This document shows positions 1-8,055 of a DNA stretch of 9,906 bases, in pieces; the first letter of the stretch is position 1; each line of letters starts with the position of its first letter. Below the pieces are notes generated by a model that was not told the origin of the DNA, made no database searches, and was given only the letters and a program-made list of their open reading frames with translations. The stretch lies in NCBI GenBank assembly GCA_905236195.1, contig CAJOOX010000095.1, positions 1 to 9,906 on the forward strand, read 5' to 3'. Origin of the DNA: an uncultured Bacteroidales bacterium. GTDB taxonomy: Bacteria > Bacteroidota > Bacteroidia > Bacteroidales > UBA3663. The translations under genes and the position numbers were made by a program.

Positions 1-102
1 GATAATGAACGTTTTCGTTAAGCCAAAAGAGCAGAGCGATGCTTGCATCGGCTATGCCTTGGCGAGAAAACGAGCATGATAATGAACATCCCTATAATGA
101 AC
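1..102. repeat. Palindromic intergenic element with short direct repeats, downstream of the GH32 gene
   Basis: The DNA after the GH32 stop holds no recognisable gene. ATAATGAAC occurs three times (2-10, 79-87, 94-102), and the first two copies extend to GATAATGAAC. Between them is a nested inverted repeat: CGTTTTC (10-16) with GAAAACG (66-72), GCCAA (22-26) with TTGGC (59-63), and CGATGC (37-42) with GCATCG (45-50). The whole could fold as one long interrupted hairpin. It could end the operon transcript, although no U-run follows the stem, or be a small dispersed repeat flanked by a 10-bp target duplication. The window edge may cut it. Confidence 0.5.
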
Positions 103-108
103 CTCCTT
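102..108 (-). promoter_or_regulatory. Strong Shine-Dalgarno-like sequence just after the GH32 stop
   Basis: The minus strand reads AAGGAGG directly after the GH32 stop codon, a full match to the anti-Shine-Dalgarno, which is rare in this phylum. The next ATG (87-89) is 12 bp away and opens a frame of only 23 codons that runs through the palindromic element, so a true translated gene is doubtful. It may be chance. Confidence 0.2.
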
Positions 109-1704
109 TCAATATTCGGATACGGAGACATTGCTCACCGTAATATTTCCGCCATAGTTGTTGATGCTCCAACAGTTCTTCTGAATGCCATAGATACGGT
201 TCGTGTAGGCATATGTACCGTTGACGTACATCACCATCACAGAATTGTCCGTATAAATATCGATATTATAGACATTGTCTGCCGGACGGGGGAAATTGTA
301 TCCGTCTATACCCTCCACGAATCCGCGTCCCGCAGGGCCTTCCTGTTCGAAATTCACCTTGCGCGTATTTTCGTTCTCGGGATTCACCACCATCGTGTAG
401 TATTTCTCCGAATCCGTTCCGCGCACCAGCGACACGCCGAAGCGGTCCCAGTTGTTGGAAGTGGTAACGGTGAATGAAATATGGTTGGCTGTTCCCAGTC
501 GGCTGTAGAGAATATAGGCATCGTTGCCGCTCAGGGTACCGTCGGCACCATTGAGCGATACCCCGTTGGAGGCTTTCACTTCGGGGATGCTCTCTTTCTT
601 GTATTTCGAGGCCATTGAGGGCACTTCTCCCAGGGAAAGGGTCCCGTCCTCATGCTGGATGATTTTGTGACATACGAGGGCACCCGACCAGTTGGGTTCG
701 CCTCCGGCTCCCACATTGAGATTCTTCTCGTGGATATCGGAACCCGTGCGATAGGGACACCATCCCCACATGTAGCGGTCTGTCCCGTTGGACGCCGTCT
801 TTCCGGCATAGAAGGCGCGGCTGTCGAGCACACCTTCACGTCCGTCTTTCGGCCAGTTGGCACCCGGATCGTTGAAGCAGGCTTTCACACCCTCGAACGA
901 TGTCGCCATCATATACTTCACCTTACGGCTCCAGCTGGCGCGATATCCTTCGCTATAGACCACATACCACCAGTCTCCCATCTTGAAGATGTCGGGGCAC
1001 TCGCATTGACGGTCCCAGATCATGGGGAACGAACCGGCGTGGCTCCAGGTTTTCAGGTCGGACGACGTGAACTCGGCAAAACGCAGCGTGCTCACAATCA
1101 CCATGTGCCAGAGGCCGTCTTCAGCCTTGAAGATCTGCGGATCGCGGAAATCCGTACGCGAGAATCCGTAATCCGTACCCTTCAGCGACCACAGGTTGTC
1201 GCGTGTCCACGTCTTGTAGTCGGGCGATGTGGCGCGCATCACCACCTCCCTGTTCTCACAGTTGCCGTTGTGACCCGTGTAGTACAGATAGTAGAGTCCG
1301 TCGCTTTCGTTGTAAAGGCAGCATCCTGTGCCGAGTGCGGCATCCTGCTGCAGGGGCGAGGCTCCCACGGCCAGCACTTCGCCTATCGACTCGTAGTTGG
1401 CGCCATCGGTCGTGCTGACACCCCAGATGGGATGGAAACGCTTGTCGTCGTTAATGTCATATTCTTGCAGATACAACACTTTGAACTCCCCGGCTTTCTG
1501 ATCATAGAATGGCATCGGGTCGCCACAGCGGCCGATTGCGGGTGTGTAGTATGTGCTGAACCCCTTCTCGTCGGTCGGCGTGAAGAAGGTGGTCGTGCCA
1601 GCCCAGTCCTTGGGTGCATCGCCGTCGAATCCGTCGTCACTGCATGCTGTCAGCGAGGTAGCCGACAACACGGTCAGAAACATATATATCAATGAAGTTT
1701 TCAT
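109..1704 (-). CDS. GH32 family fructan hydrolase, surface lipoprotein
   Basis: This 531-residue protein is predicted to hydrolyse beta-fructofuranosyl bonds in a fructan, fructo-oligosaccharide or sucrose. The three acidic motifs of GH32 appear in order with normal spacing. The nucleophile Asp62 lies in CGDPMPFY, a variant of the classical NDPNG motif. Asp188 lies in the FRDP motif that stabilises the transition state. The acid/base Glu235 lies in the EC motif (CECPDIF). Residues about 50-345 would form the five-bladed propeller, and about 375-531 a C-terminal beta-sandwich with the typical DNSVMVMYVNG stretch. Length and layout recall Bacteroidetes GH32 proteins carrying a DUF4975-like C-terminus, a family name given from memory. 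The signal peptide ends in the lipobox LTAC (Cys21), followed by SDDGFDGD, which fits a surface export signal. It is the last gene of the operon, starting 6 bp after the preceding stop. Endo or exo action and linkage (levan or inulin) cannot be read from the sequence. Confidence 0.88.
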   Translation of the reverse strand: MKTSLIYMFLTVLSATSLTACSDDGFDGDAPKDWAGTTTFFTPTDEKGFSTYYTPAIGRCGDPMPFYDQKAGEFKVLYLQEYDINDDKRFHPIWGVSTTDGANYESIGEVLAVGASPLQQDAALGTGCCLYNESDGLYYLYYTGHNGNCENREVVMRATSPDYKTWTRDNLWSLKGTDYGFSRTDFRDPQIFKAEDGLWHMVIVSTLRFAEFTSSDLKTWSHAGSFPMIWDRQCECPDIFKMGDWWYVVYSEGYRASWSRKVKYMMATSFEGVKACFNDPGANWPKDGREGVLDSRAFYAGKTASNGTDRYMWGWCPYRTGSDIHEKNLNVGAGGEPNWSGALVCHKIIQHEDGTLSLGEVPSMASKYKKESIPEVKASNGVSLNGADGTLSGNDAYILYSRLGTANHISFTVTTSNNWDRFGVSLVRGTDSEKYYTMVVNPENENTRKVNFEQEGPAGRGFVEGIDGYNFPRPADNVYNIDIYTDNSVMVMYVNGTYAYTNRIYGIQKNCWSINNYGGNITVSNVSVSEY

Positions 1705-1710
1705 GTCGGT

Positions 1711-3108
1711 TTATTTCATTAAATAATTAAATGCATTTTGGGTCATGATTGCAATATTCCGGTGGAAGTTCTCCGTATAACCAGCTTCCAGCGTATAAGA
1801 ATACCAGTCGTAGCAGCCTGTTCCGAAACAGAGGATTGAGCCCCTTCCGTCATGGGCAGGATACTCCCATACCACAATGGCTCCGTCAACGCCCACACCC
1901 AGGATAGCGGCACCCGTGCGGCCGGTCCATGCATTGTAGTCCGGATAGTCGCCCCAGTCGGTTCCTACATGATACTGAGCCGTCGAGTTGGTGATGTGAT
2001 AACCGGCATCCGTACAATAAACCTCAGCGGCATTGTCTCCGGCAATCAGGTTCTCATAGACAGGATGGTTCTCCTGTCCGGCATATTTACGGAAGGTCCA
2101 GGGACCGCCGCAGAGTTCGGCGCTCATCTCGTCCTGTCCCCAGCAGTTGTTGGGCGTTGTCCACTCGTCGTCGCCTGTAGCTCCGATGAATGAAGGCAGG
2201 TTGACGGCATAGCGCGTCAGCAGCAGCGAACCGCCGTTCTCATAGAATGAACGGAGCTGGTTCTTTGCGGCAAGGGCGTCTGTGGCCTTGGCGGCAAACA
2301 CATCGTGACCGTCCACACCGCCGTCCACATGCCAGTGCCACCAGATAACCTCGCATTCGCTGAGATCCACCGTACCGGCCTGCAGGTCGGCAAACGACAC
2401 ATAAAGTGATCCGGCCACATTGCCGAGCATCCATTCACACGCCGTACGGGCTTCCGCATCCAGGTCGTTCATGGACGACGGCGAACCGAGGAAGACAGCT
2501 TTCGGCTTGTCGATGGCTATCACCGTCACGATATATTCGCTGCGTGCCGAGTTGTTGGTCACAACATAGGTGACTGGATGGGTGAAATCCTGAGCAACAC
2601 CGCTGGCAGGGAAAATGGTGGCATTGGCGCTGTAGGTGATGGTGGGAACCAGTGATGCGACTCCCGCCGACTGGGGCACATAGACCGTGATGGTCCTGGC
2701 TTCCTGATCGATGGTGCCCTGATAGATGTCGTTCACGACAAACTGCGTGATACGGGCCTCGTCATGACGCACGCTCACCGTCCAGTCGAGACAGACATCG
2801 CCGTTCTGGACATGTAGCATTCGTGCCTCGTCCATATTGAGGGTGGCTCCCTGCGTGAAATTGGCGGTGGCACCGTCTGACAGCACCAGATCGGTGACTT
2901 TCATCGCCGAGGTTGCATACACTTCGGGCAGCCGCACCTCGATGCTGCGGGTGGCGAGACTGATATTGCCCTCGAAGTTATCGAGCGAGAAGGACTCTAC
3001 CATACAGTCGCCGTCCAGTTTCAGGTCGCTCACATGGTCTTCACTGCACGCGCTCAGACCGAAAGCCAGAAACGCTGCACTTACGATATATAATATCTTT
3101 GATTTCAT
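1711..3108 (-). CDS. DUF4960-type surface lipoprotein, probable glycan-binding protein
   Basis: This 465-residue lipoprotein lies between susD and the GH32 gene, where fructan PULs usually encode an accessory surface glycan-binding protein. The signal peptide ends in LSAC (Cys21), followed by SEDHVSD, a likely surface export signal. Residues about 35-115 and 118-198 look like two Ig-like beta-sandwich repeats; the second has the Bacteroidetes pattern of an Ile-Asp...Ile-x-Val-x-Val-Pro strand and an Asp-Phe-Thr...Tyr-x-Val-Thr ending. Residues about 200-465 resemble the class I glutamine amidotransferase/ThuA fold, with FLGSP, ENGGSLLLTRYA, ENHPVYENL, GRGSILCFGTGCYDWY and a closing helix NAFNYL. 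No Cys nucleophile is seen at the expected elbow (Leu-Thr-Arg-Tyr instead), so binding seems more likely than catalysis. The aromatic run VIWWHWHVDGG (255-265) could stack on sugars. I assign the DUF4960 label from memory of this family beside GH32 genes; its function is not known to me. Confidence 0.75.
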   Translation of the reverse strand: MKSKILYIVSAAFLAFGLSACSEDHVSDLKLDGDCMVESFSLDNFEGNISLATRSIEVRLPEVYATSAMKVTDLVLSDGATANFTQGATLNMDEARMLHVQNGDVCLDWTVSVRHDEARITQFVVNDIYQGTIDQEARTITVYVPQSAGVASLVPTITYSANATIFPASGVAQDFTHPVTYVVTNNSARSEYIVTVIAIDKPKAVFLGSPSSMNDLDAEARTACEWMLGNVAGSLYVSFADLQAGTVDLSECEVIWWHWHVDGGVDGHDVFAAKATDALAAKNQLRSFYENGGSLLLTRYAVNLPSFIGATGDDEWTTPNNCWGQDEMSAELCGGPWTFRKYAGQENHPVYENLIAGDNAAEVYCTDAGYHITNSTAQYHVGTDWGDYPDYNAWTGRTGAAILGVGVDGAIVVWEYPAHDGRGSILCFGTGCYDWYSYTLEAGYTENFHRNIAIMTQNAFNYLMK

Positions 3109-3127
3109 AACAGTGTTTTTTTATTGG

Positions 3128-4882
3128 TTACCAGTTGCCTGCATTCTGGGTATAGTGGCCGTTGGAGGCCGCCAACTGGCTGTAGGGAATGGGCAGATAC
3201 TCATCCCTGTCGGCGGTGAAGTGTGCACTGCTGTAGATGGCGCAGTCGTTGGCTTCCTCGGCGAAATATTTGTTGAGCACGGTGGCGGCTTCGCCCCAGC
3301 GTACGAGATCGAAGAAACGCTCGCTTTCCATTCCCAGTTCCAGACGGCGTTCCATCTTGACCATCCGGATGACCTGTTCCTGGCTATAACTGCCGCGGTA
3401 GTTGGTGATATATATCTTCACACCATACTGGTTTTGGTAGCTGCCTATCATCTGGGTGCTGCCTGCGGCACGGGTACGGATCCGGTTGATGAGCTGTACG
3501 GCCTGGTCGGTCTGACCCAGCTGGGCATAAGCCTCGGCGCGCTCCAGCAGCACGTCGGCATAGCGGAAGACGATGCGGTTCATGGAGCTGGCCCAGTAGG
3601 ATCCCTTGATGAGATAGCTTCCTATCAGGGCGGGATCTACATTCTGCTTGAGGGTGACATAATAGCCGTAGAGACCGTTCGAACGGCTCCAGATGCTGGT
3701 CTGATCCATCATGTAATTGCGGTTGAACATATAGGGCAGACCGGGCATGCCGATGGTGAGGAACAGACGCGGATCGGCATTGTCGCTCTTCATGTCGTAG
3801 TTCTTTTCGTTGAACGAGTCGAGCAGCGGCAGACCGTCGTCACCCGTGCGGTAGGCATTCACCAGATTCTGCGAAGGCTTATAGAAATCGCAGCCGCCGT
3901 CGGTGGCTCCCGGGATGTTGGGCACAATCAGACCGTAAGCCCAATTCAGGTTGCCGTAGGTGGAACCGTCATTGCGGGAATACTGGATGGCCCACAGGCT
4001 CTCAATGCCGTTTTCATACTGTTCCTCGGGACGGAAGTTGTTATGGATGTCGTCCTCGAGTCCGTAGTTGACATAAAGGTCGGGATTGGTATATTCAATT
4101 ACCTTCTCCAGGTCTGCCCTGTTGATTGATGTCACTCGGTTGTTGGCGGGCTCGTCCTGACGGTAAGCCTTATAGAGATACACCTTGGCAAGGAATGCAG
4201 CAGCCGATGCACGGGTGGGCCGGCCCTTGTCTTCCTGAGTTTGCGGGAGGGTGTTATATGCCTCCATCAGGTCGTCGATGATGAGCTGCCATCCCTCGTC
4301 GTTGGAGTACGCCGTGTTTGAGAGCTCGTTATACTCGTCGTACGTCAGGTTCTCGTCCACTACGAAGGGAATGTGCTTGAAGAGACGCTTCAGCAGGAAG
4401 TGGGCATAGGCCCTGAGGAATTTCATCTCGGCCAGTCGTTGCTGCTTCATCGCATAGCTGTCGTCACAGTTGTTGAGCAGGGCAATGGCTGTGTTGACAC
4501 GTGAGAGGCTGTTGTACAGACGCACCCATACATCGTTGAGGTTCCAGTTCTGGGTCAGTACACCCTGCTGCACTTCCAGTTGATGGAACACGTCGCCGTC
4601 GCTCGTTCCGCTGCCGCCCTTGTAGGCATCGTCGGAACGCACGTCGAAATTCCACATCGAGAACGACGAGTTGATATCTTCAGCCGTAGTGAAGATGGCA
4701 TAGGCCGACACCACCATCGCCTCAGCGTTTTCGGGACTTTTCACCTGCTCGTCGCTCAGGGTGCCTTGCGGCACGTGGTCGTCGAGTTCGTCCGAACAGG
4801 CCGTAAATGCAGTTGCCGTCAGTAGCAGAGTGCCTGCCAGCAGTCCGGCCATTGCCTTGTGATAGATAAGTATTCTTTTCAT
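3128..4882 (-). CDS. SusD/RagB-family outer-membrane nutrient-binding lipoprotein
   Basis: This 584-residue protein is a SusD homologue, the lipoprotein lid that sits on the SusC transporter and captures oligosaccharides at the surface. The signal peptide ends in FTAC (Cys29), followed by SDELDD, matching an acidic surface export signal. Family hallmarks include the TPR-region motif AEMKFLRAYAHFLLKRLF (151-168), FRYADVLLERAEAYAQLG (439-456), the helix MERRLELGMESERFFDLVRWG (510-530) and the C-terminal EYLPIPYSQL...TQNAGNW (561-584). Length is within the normal range of about 500-650. It begins 13 bp after the susC stop, as expected for an obligate pair. The start MKRILIY is preferred over Met11 because it keeps the basic N-region of the signal peptide. 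The sugar specificity cannot be read directly; fructan is inferred from the GH32 neighbour. Confidence 0.95.
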   Translation of the reverse strand: MKRILIYHKAMAGLLAGTLLLTATAFTACSDELDDHVPQGTLSDEQVKSPENAEAMVVSAYAIFTTAEDINSSFSMWNFDVRSDDAYKGGSGTSDGDVFHQLEVQQGVLTQNWNLNDVWVRLYNSLSRVNTAIALLNNCDDSYAMKQQRLAEMKFLRAYAHFLLKRLFKHIPFVVDENLTYDEYNELSNTAYSNDEGWQLIIDDLMEAYNTLPQTQEDKGRPTRASAAAFLAKVYLYKAYRQDEPANNRVTSINRADLEKVIEYTNPDLYVNYGLEDDIHNNFRPEEQYENGIESLWAIQYSRNDGSTYGNLNWAYGLIVPNIPGATDGGCDFYKPSQNLVNAYRTGDDGLPLLDSFNEKNYDMKSDNADPRLFLTIGMPGLPYMFNRNYMMDQTSIWSRSNGLYGYYVTLKQNVDPALIGSYLIKGSYWASSMNRIVFRYADVLLERAEAYAQLGQTDQAVQLINRIRTRAAGSTQMIGSYQNQYGVKIYITNYRGSYSQEQVIRMVKMERRLELGMESERFFDLVRWGEAATVLNKYFAEEANDCAIYSSAHFTADRDEYLPIPYSQLAASNGHYTQNAGNW

Positions 4883-4895
4883 ATTGTTGTGAATT

Positions 4896-7800
4896 TTAGA
4901 ATGAAACGTTAAGGCCGAAAGTAATGGTCACGGGGATGGGATAGCCGTAGTTGGCATTCTCGGGATCCACTCCCGTAAAGCTGCGGGCCTTGATGGTGAG
5001 CAGGTTCTGGGCGGAGAGGTACAGACGCACGCGTTCCATATACATCTTCTCGCAGAATTCCTTGGGTACATTATATCCGAGCTGAACTGTGCGCAGTTTG
5101 GCAAATGAACCATTCTCGACGAAATAGCTGCTGACGCGCTTTTCGTTGTTATTGTCCATGGTGCTCACGGCAGGGATGTCCGAACCGGGATTGGCGGGGC
5201 TCCAGGCGTCGAGCAGACGGCGTCCTTTGTTGAGGTTGGAGATATTGAGACCGCTCCAGAGGTCGGTTTCCTTCTTCAGATCGGAGATAACGTCCACGCC
5301 CTGCACACCCTGCCAGAACATCGTGAAATCGAAGTTCTTGTACTGCAGGTATATATTCAGACCCCACGTGAAGTCGGGTGTCGGGTCGTAGATCCACTGC
5401 TGGTCTTTCTCGTTGATGAAGCCGTCGCCGTTGAGGTCTTTCCAGCGGATGCGGCCCAGGCCGGCACCGTTTTGGACGGCGTGGTTGTCGATTTCTTCCT
5501 GACTCTTGAAGATACCGTCGCTCACGTATCCCACCTGCGAGTACATAGGACGGCCCACTACGCTCTCTACTCCGTTGCCGCCGAAGGTACCGTTGGCAGC
5601 GATGGTTTCGGGCAGTTTGGTCACCTTGTTGCGATAGGTGCCGATATTGCCGGATACATCGTAGCTGAAGTCGTGCACCTCGCCGCGATAGCCGATATTC
5701 AGTTCAATACCCTTGTTCTCCACTTCTCCCGCGTTGATCCACTGCGACGAGCCTTCGCCCATCACTCCGATGCCGGGCATATAGACCAGAATGTCGGACG
5801 TTTTCTTGAAGTACCAGTCGAACGAACCGTAGAGCGCGGTTGCGAGCACCGAGAAGTCAATACCGAGGTTGGTCTGTGTGGTGGTTTCCCACTTCAGGTC
5901 GTCGTTGCCGAGCTGGTTGCGTTTGAAACCGCTGGGCAGGGTCTGACCGCCGTTGGTGCCCGCTATATCGTAGCTGGTGCCGTAGCTCTGTCCGCCGAAT
6001 CCGGCTTCACCGTAGTTGCTCTCATAGAGCGTGTATCGGGCAATGTTGGAAATTTCCTGGTTACCGGTCTGACCCCAGCTCGCGCGCAGCTTCAGGTCGC
6101 TGATCCAGGAGACCTGTTTCATGAAGTCCTCCTGATTGATGCGCCAGCCCACACTCACCGAAGGGAAGGTACCATAGCGGTTGTTCTTACCGAAACGGCT
6201 CGAACCGTCGCGACGCAGTGTCAGCGAAGCCATGTACCTGTCGGCATACGTGTAGTTCACCTTGCCGAAGTAGGATATCAGCGAGAAGCCTTCGCCCGAA
6301 CCATAGGCCTCGGCTTCACCCACACCCGCATTGGGCCACATATAGTCGGTGGTGAGGGTGGCAAAGTCATACTTCTTGCCGCTGAAGAAAACATCGTCCT
6401 CGCGGTTGAGCTCCATACCGACCATGGCATCGCCACGGTGTTTGCCCACCTCGAAATTGTAGGTGGCTATCAGGTTCCACATCCACTTGGTCCAATGTTC
6501 CTGCTTTGCCTCGACGGCGTTGGTCGCATTGGCCACCGTACCCTCCGTAATAGGATAGGTGAAGATGCGCTGCTGCTTCTGGGCATAATCCAGACCGAAC
6601 GTCGATTTGAAGTTCAGGTTCTTGATGGGGTTGATGTTCACATACGCGTCACCAAACATACGCCAATAGGTGTAGCGGTTGTCACTGTTGCGGTCCAGAC
6701 GGGCCACGGGATTCTCGCGGTCGGGATAACCGCCCACAGGACCTGCATACTCGCCCGTGGCGGTATAGACGGGAATGGAAGGATTGAACTGAAGCACATT
6801 CTGCAGGAATCCGCCGGGAGCGGCTACCTCGCTGGTGCGGTTCAGGGTGAAGTGTTCGCCCACAGTCACGATGTGACGGTCGTCGCGCTTCATCAGGTTG
6901 AATTCCGTATTCATACGGGCACTGAAACGCGAGAAGTCCGAACTCTCGATAATACCTTTGTTCTTATAGTATCCCAACGAGAAAAACGACGTGGCGCGCT
7001 CCGAGCCGTTGCTCAACGACACGTTGTATTGCTGCACCATACCCGTGCGGGTGGTCTGGTCAAACCAGTCGGTATCGGCTGCGGGAGTAGTGCCGGCCGC
7101 ATCGAGATATTTGCTCATCGTGATGTTGTTGAGTACTGGGTAGCCCTGTGCGTTGTATCCCCAGTCGTAACGGTAGCCCAAACCGTTGGAGTTGGGATTG
7201 AGACCGTCGTTGACGTAGCCCTGCCACATCACCTGACCGAATTCCTTGGCGTTGAGCACTTCCATCTTGTGGGCATAGTTCTGGACGGCGAGGCTGGCAT
7301 CGAGGTTGATTTTCAGGGAGCCTTCCTTGCCTTTTTTCGTGGTAATGATAATCACACCGTTGGCAGCACGCGAACCGTAGATACTGGCCGAGGCGGCGTC
7401 TTTGAGCACCTGAATGGACTCAATGTCGTTACCGTTCAGCTCGTGCATACCCGACTTGGTGGGTACACAGTCGATGATGTAGAGCGGGTCGTTGTTGTTC
7501 AGCGTACCCACACCACGGATTCTCACCGTGGCGGAACCTGAGGGCGAACCGTCGGCCGAGATGTTCATACCTGGCACACGCCCCTGCATTGCCTTGATGG
7601 GGTTGTTCTCGTTCTGCTTGGCCAGGTCTTTCACACTGACCACCGAAACGGCACCCGTCAGATCGGCTTTACGCTGGGTGGTGTAGCCTGTTACCACAAC
7701 GTCGCTCAGCACCTCGGCATCTTCGGTCAGCACTACCTTCATGCCTTGGGATGCCGGCATTTCAACGCTCTTGTACCCCACAAAGGAGAACACGAGCATC

Positions 7801-8003
7801 CGGCCGGGCTGAACTTTCAGTTTGAAGTTGCCGTCGATATCGGTGATAGTACCGTTCGACGTCCCTTTTTCTATTACGGTGGCTCCGATTACCGATTCTC
7901 CTAAGTCATCGGTCACGTTGCCTCCGATTTCCTGTTGGGCGTACACTGTCGCGCATGCCAACATGAGCGTAACGCTCAGAAACAGTCTCTTAAGTTGTTT
8001 CAT
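4896..8003 (-). CDS. SusC/RagA-family TonB-linked outer-membrane transporter
   Basis: This 1035-residue protein is the beta-barrel transporter that imports SusD-bound oligosaccharide into the periplasm with TonB energy. A signal peptide probably ends at ATVYA (residue 22). Residues about 25-95 form the carboxypeptidase-D regulatory-like domain (EIGGNVTDDLGESVIGATV ... GTITDIDGNFKLKV ... FSFVGYKSV). The TonB-box region is DVVVTGYTTQRKADLTGAV (101-119). The plug follows at about 125-225 with NPIKAMQGRVPGM, VRIRGVGTLNNNDPLYIID and IESIQVLKDAASASIYGSRA. The rest is barrel, ending in a terminal Phe (FGLNVSF) suited to BAM-dependent assembly. Length is usual for SusC. An oddity is Cys179 in the DPLYIIDCVP motif, where Gly is normal. 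It is the first gene of the operon, with a recognisable promoter upstream. No histidine-rich or STN domain is seen, so anti-sigma signalling through this protein is not expected. Confidence 0.97.
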   Translation of the reverse strand: MKQLKRLFLSVTLMLACATVYAQQEIGGNVTDDLGESVIGATVIEKGTSNGTITDIDGNFKLKVQPGRMLVFSFVGYKSVEMPASQGMKVVLTEDAEVLSDVVVTGYTTQRKADLTGAVSVVSVKDLAKQNENNPIKAMQGRVPGMNISADGSPSGSATVRIRGVGTLNNNDPLYIIDCVPTKSGMHELNGNDIESIQVLKDAASASIYGSRAANGVIIITTKKGKEGSLKINLDASLAVQNYAHKMEVLNAKEFGQVMWQGYVNDGLNPNSNGLGYRYDWGYNAQGYPVLNNITMSKYLDAAGTTPAADTDWFDQTTRTGMVQQYNVSLSNGSERATSFFSLGYYKNKGIIESSDFSRFSARMNTEFNLMKRDDRHIVTVGEHFTLNRTSEVAAPGGFLQNVLQFNPSIPVYTATGEYAGPVGGYPDRENPVARLDRNSDNRYTYWRMFGDAYVNINPIKNLNFKSTFGLDYAQKQQRIFTYPITEGTVANATNAVEAKQEHWTKWMWNLIATYNFEVGKHRGDAMVGMELNREDDVFFSGKKYDFATLTTDYMWPNAGVGEAEAYGSGEGFSLISYFGKVNYTYADRYMASLTLRRDGSSRFGKNNRYGTFPSVSVGWRINQEDFMKQVSWISDLKLRASWGQTGNQEISNIARYTLYESNYGEAGFGGQSYGTSYDIAGTNGGQTLPSGFKRNQLGNDDLKWETTTQTNLGIDFSVLATALYGSFDWYFKKTSDILVYMPGIGVMGEGSSQWINAGEVENKGIELNIGYRGEVHDFSYDVSGNIGTYRNKVTKLPETIAANGTFGGNGVESVVGRPMYSQVGYVSDGIFKSQEEIDNHAVQNGAGLGRIRWKDLNGDGFINEKDQQWIYDPTPDFTWGLNIYLQYKNFDFTMFWQGVQGVDVISDLKKETDLWSGLNISNLNKGRRLLDAWSPANPGSDIPAVSTMDNNNEKRVSSYFVENGSFAKLRTVQLGYNVPKEFCEKMYMERVRLYLSAQNLLTIKARSFTGVDPENANYGYPIPVTITFGLNVSF

Positions 8004-8041
8004 AAGGTTTAAAATGTTATTTATATGGTGGATTTTTGATG

Positions 8042-8049
8042 CAAATATA
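8042..8049 (-). promoter_or_regulatory. Bacteroidetes -7 promoter element of the susC operon
   Basis: The minus strand reads TATATTTG, an exact match to the Bacteroidetes sigma-ABfr -7 consensus TAnnTTTG. It lies 38 bp upstream of the susC ATG, giving a predicted start near 8035-8038 and a leader of about 30-35 nt that is AT-rich and lacks a Shine-Dalgarno sequence, as is common in this phylum. No good -33 TTTG is seen at the usual spacing; that region is occupied by an inverted repeat, which fits a promoter that depends on an activator. Confidence 0.7.
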
Positions 8050-8055
8050 CGAGTT

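Noticed and set aside
1..48. A minus-strand frame from the ATG at 46-48 that stays open to the left edge (MQASLCSFGL...)
   Set aside because: Only 16 codons are visible, it begins inside the hairpin, and there is no ribosome-binding or promoter support; it cannot be told from chance without more sequence.
18..89. A 23-codon minus-strand frame (start at 89) behind the AAGGAGG after the GH32 stop
   Set aside because: Spacing of 12 bp is long, the frame passes straight through the palindromic element, the product (MFIIMLVFSPRHS...) has no recognisable character, and Bacteroidetes seldom rely on Shine-Dalgarno sequences.
2837..4129. A 430-codon plus-strand open frame overlapping the DUF4960 and SusD genes
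   Set aside because: It is antisense to two well-supported genes and spans their junction, with composition typical of a shadow frame.
5472..7541. A 689-codon plus-strand open frame opposite susC
   Set aside because: It is the antisense shadow of a highly conserved SusC gene; the translation has no recognisable domain, and long antisense frames are common in such codon usage.
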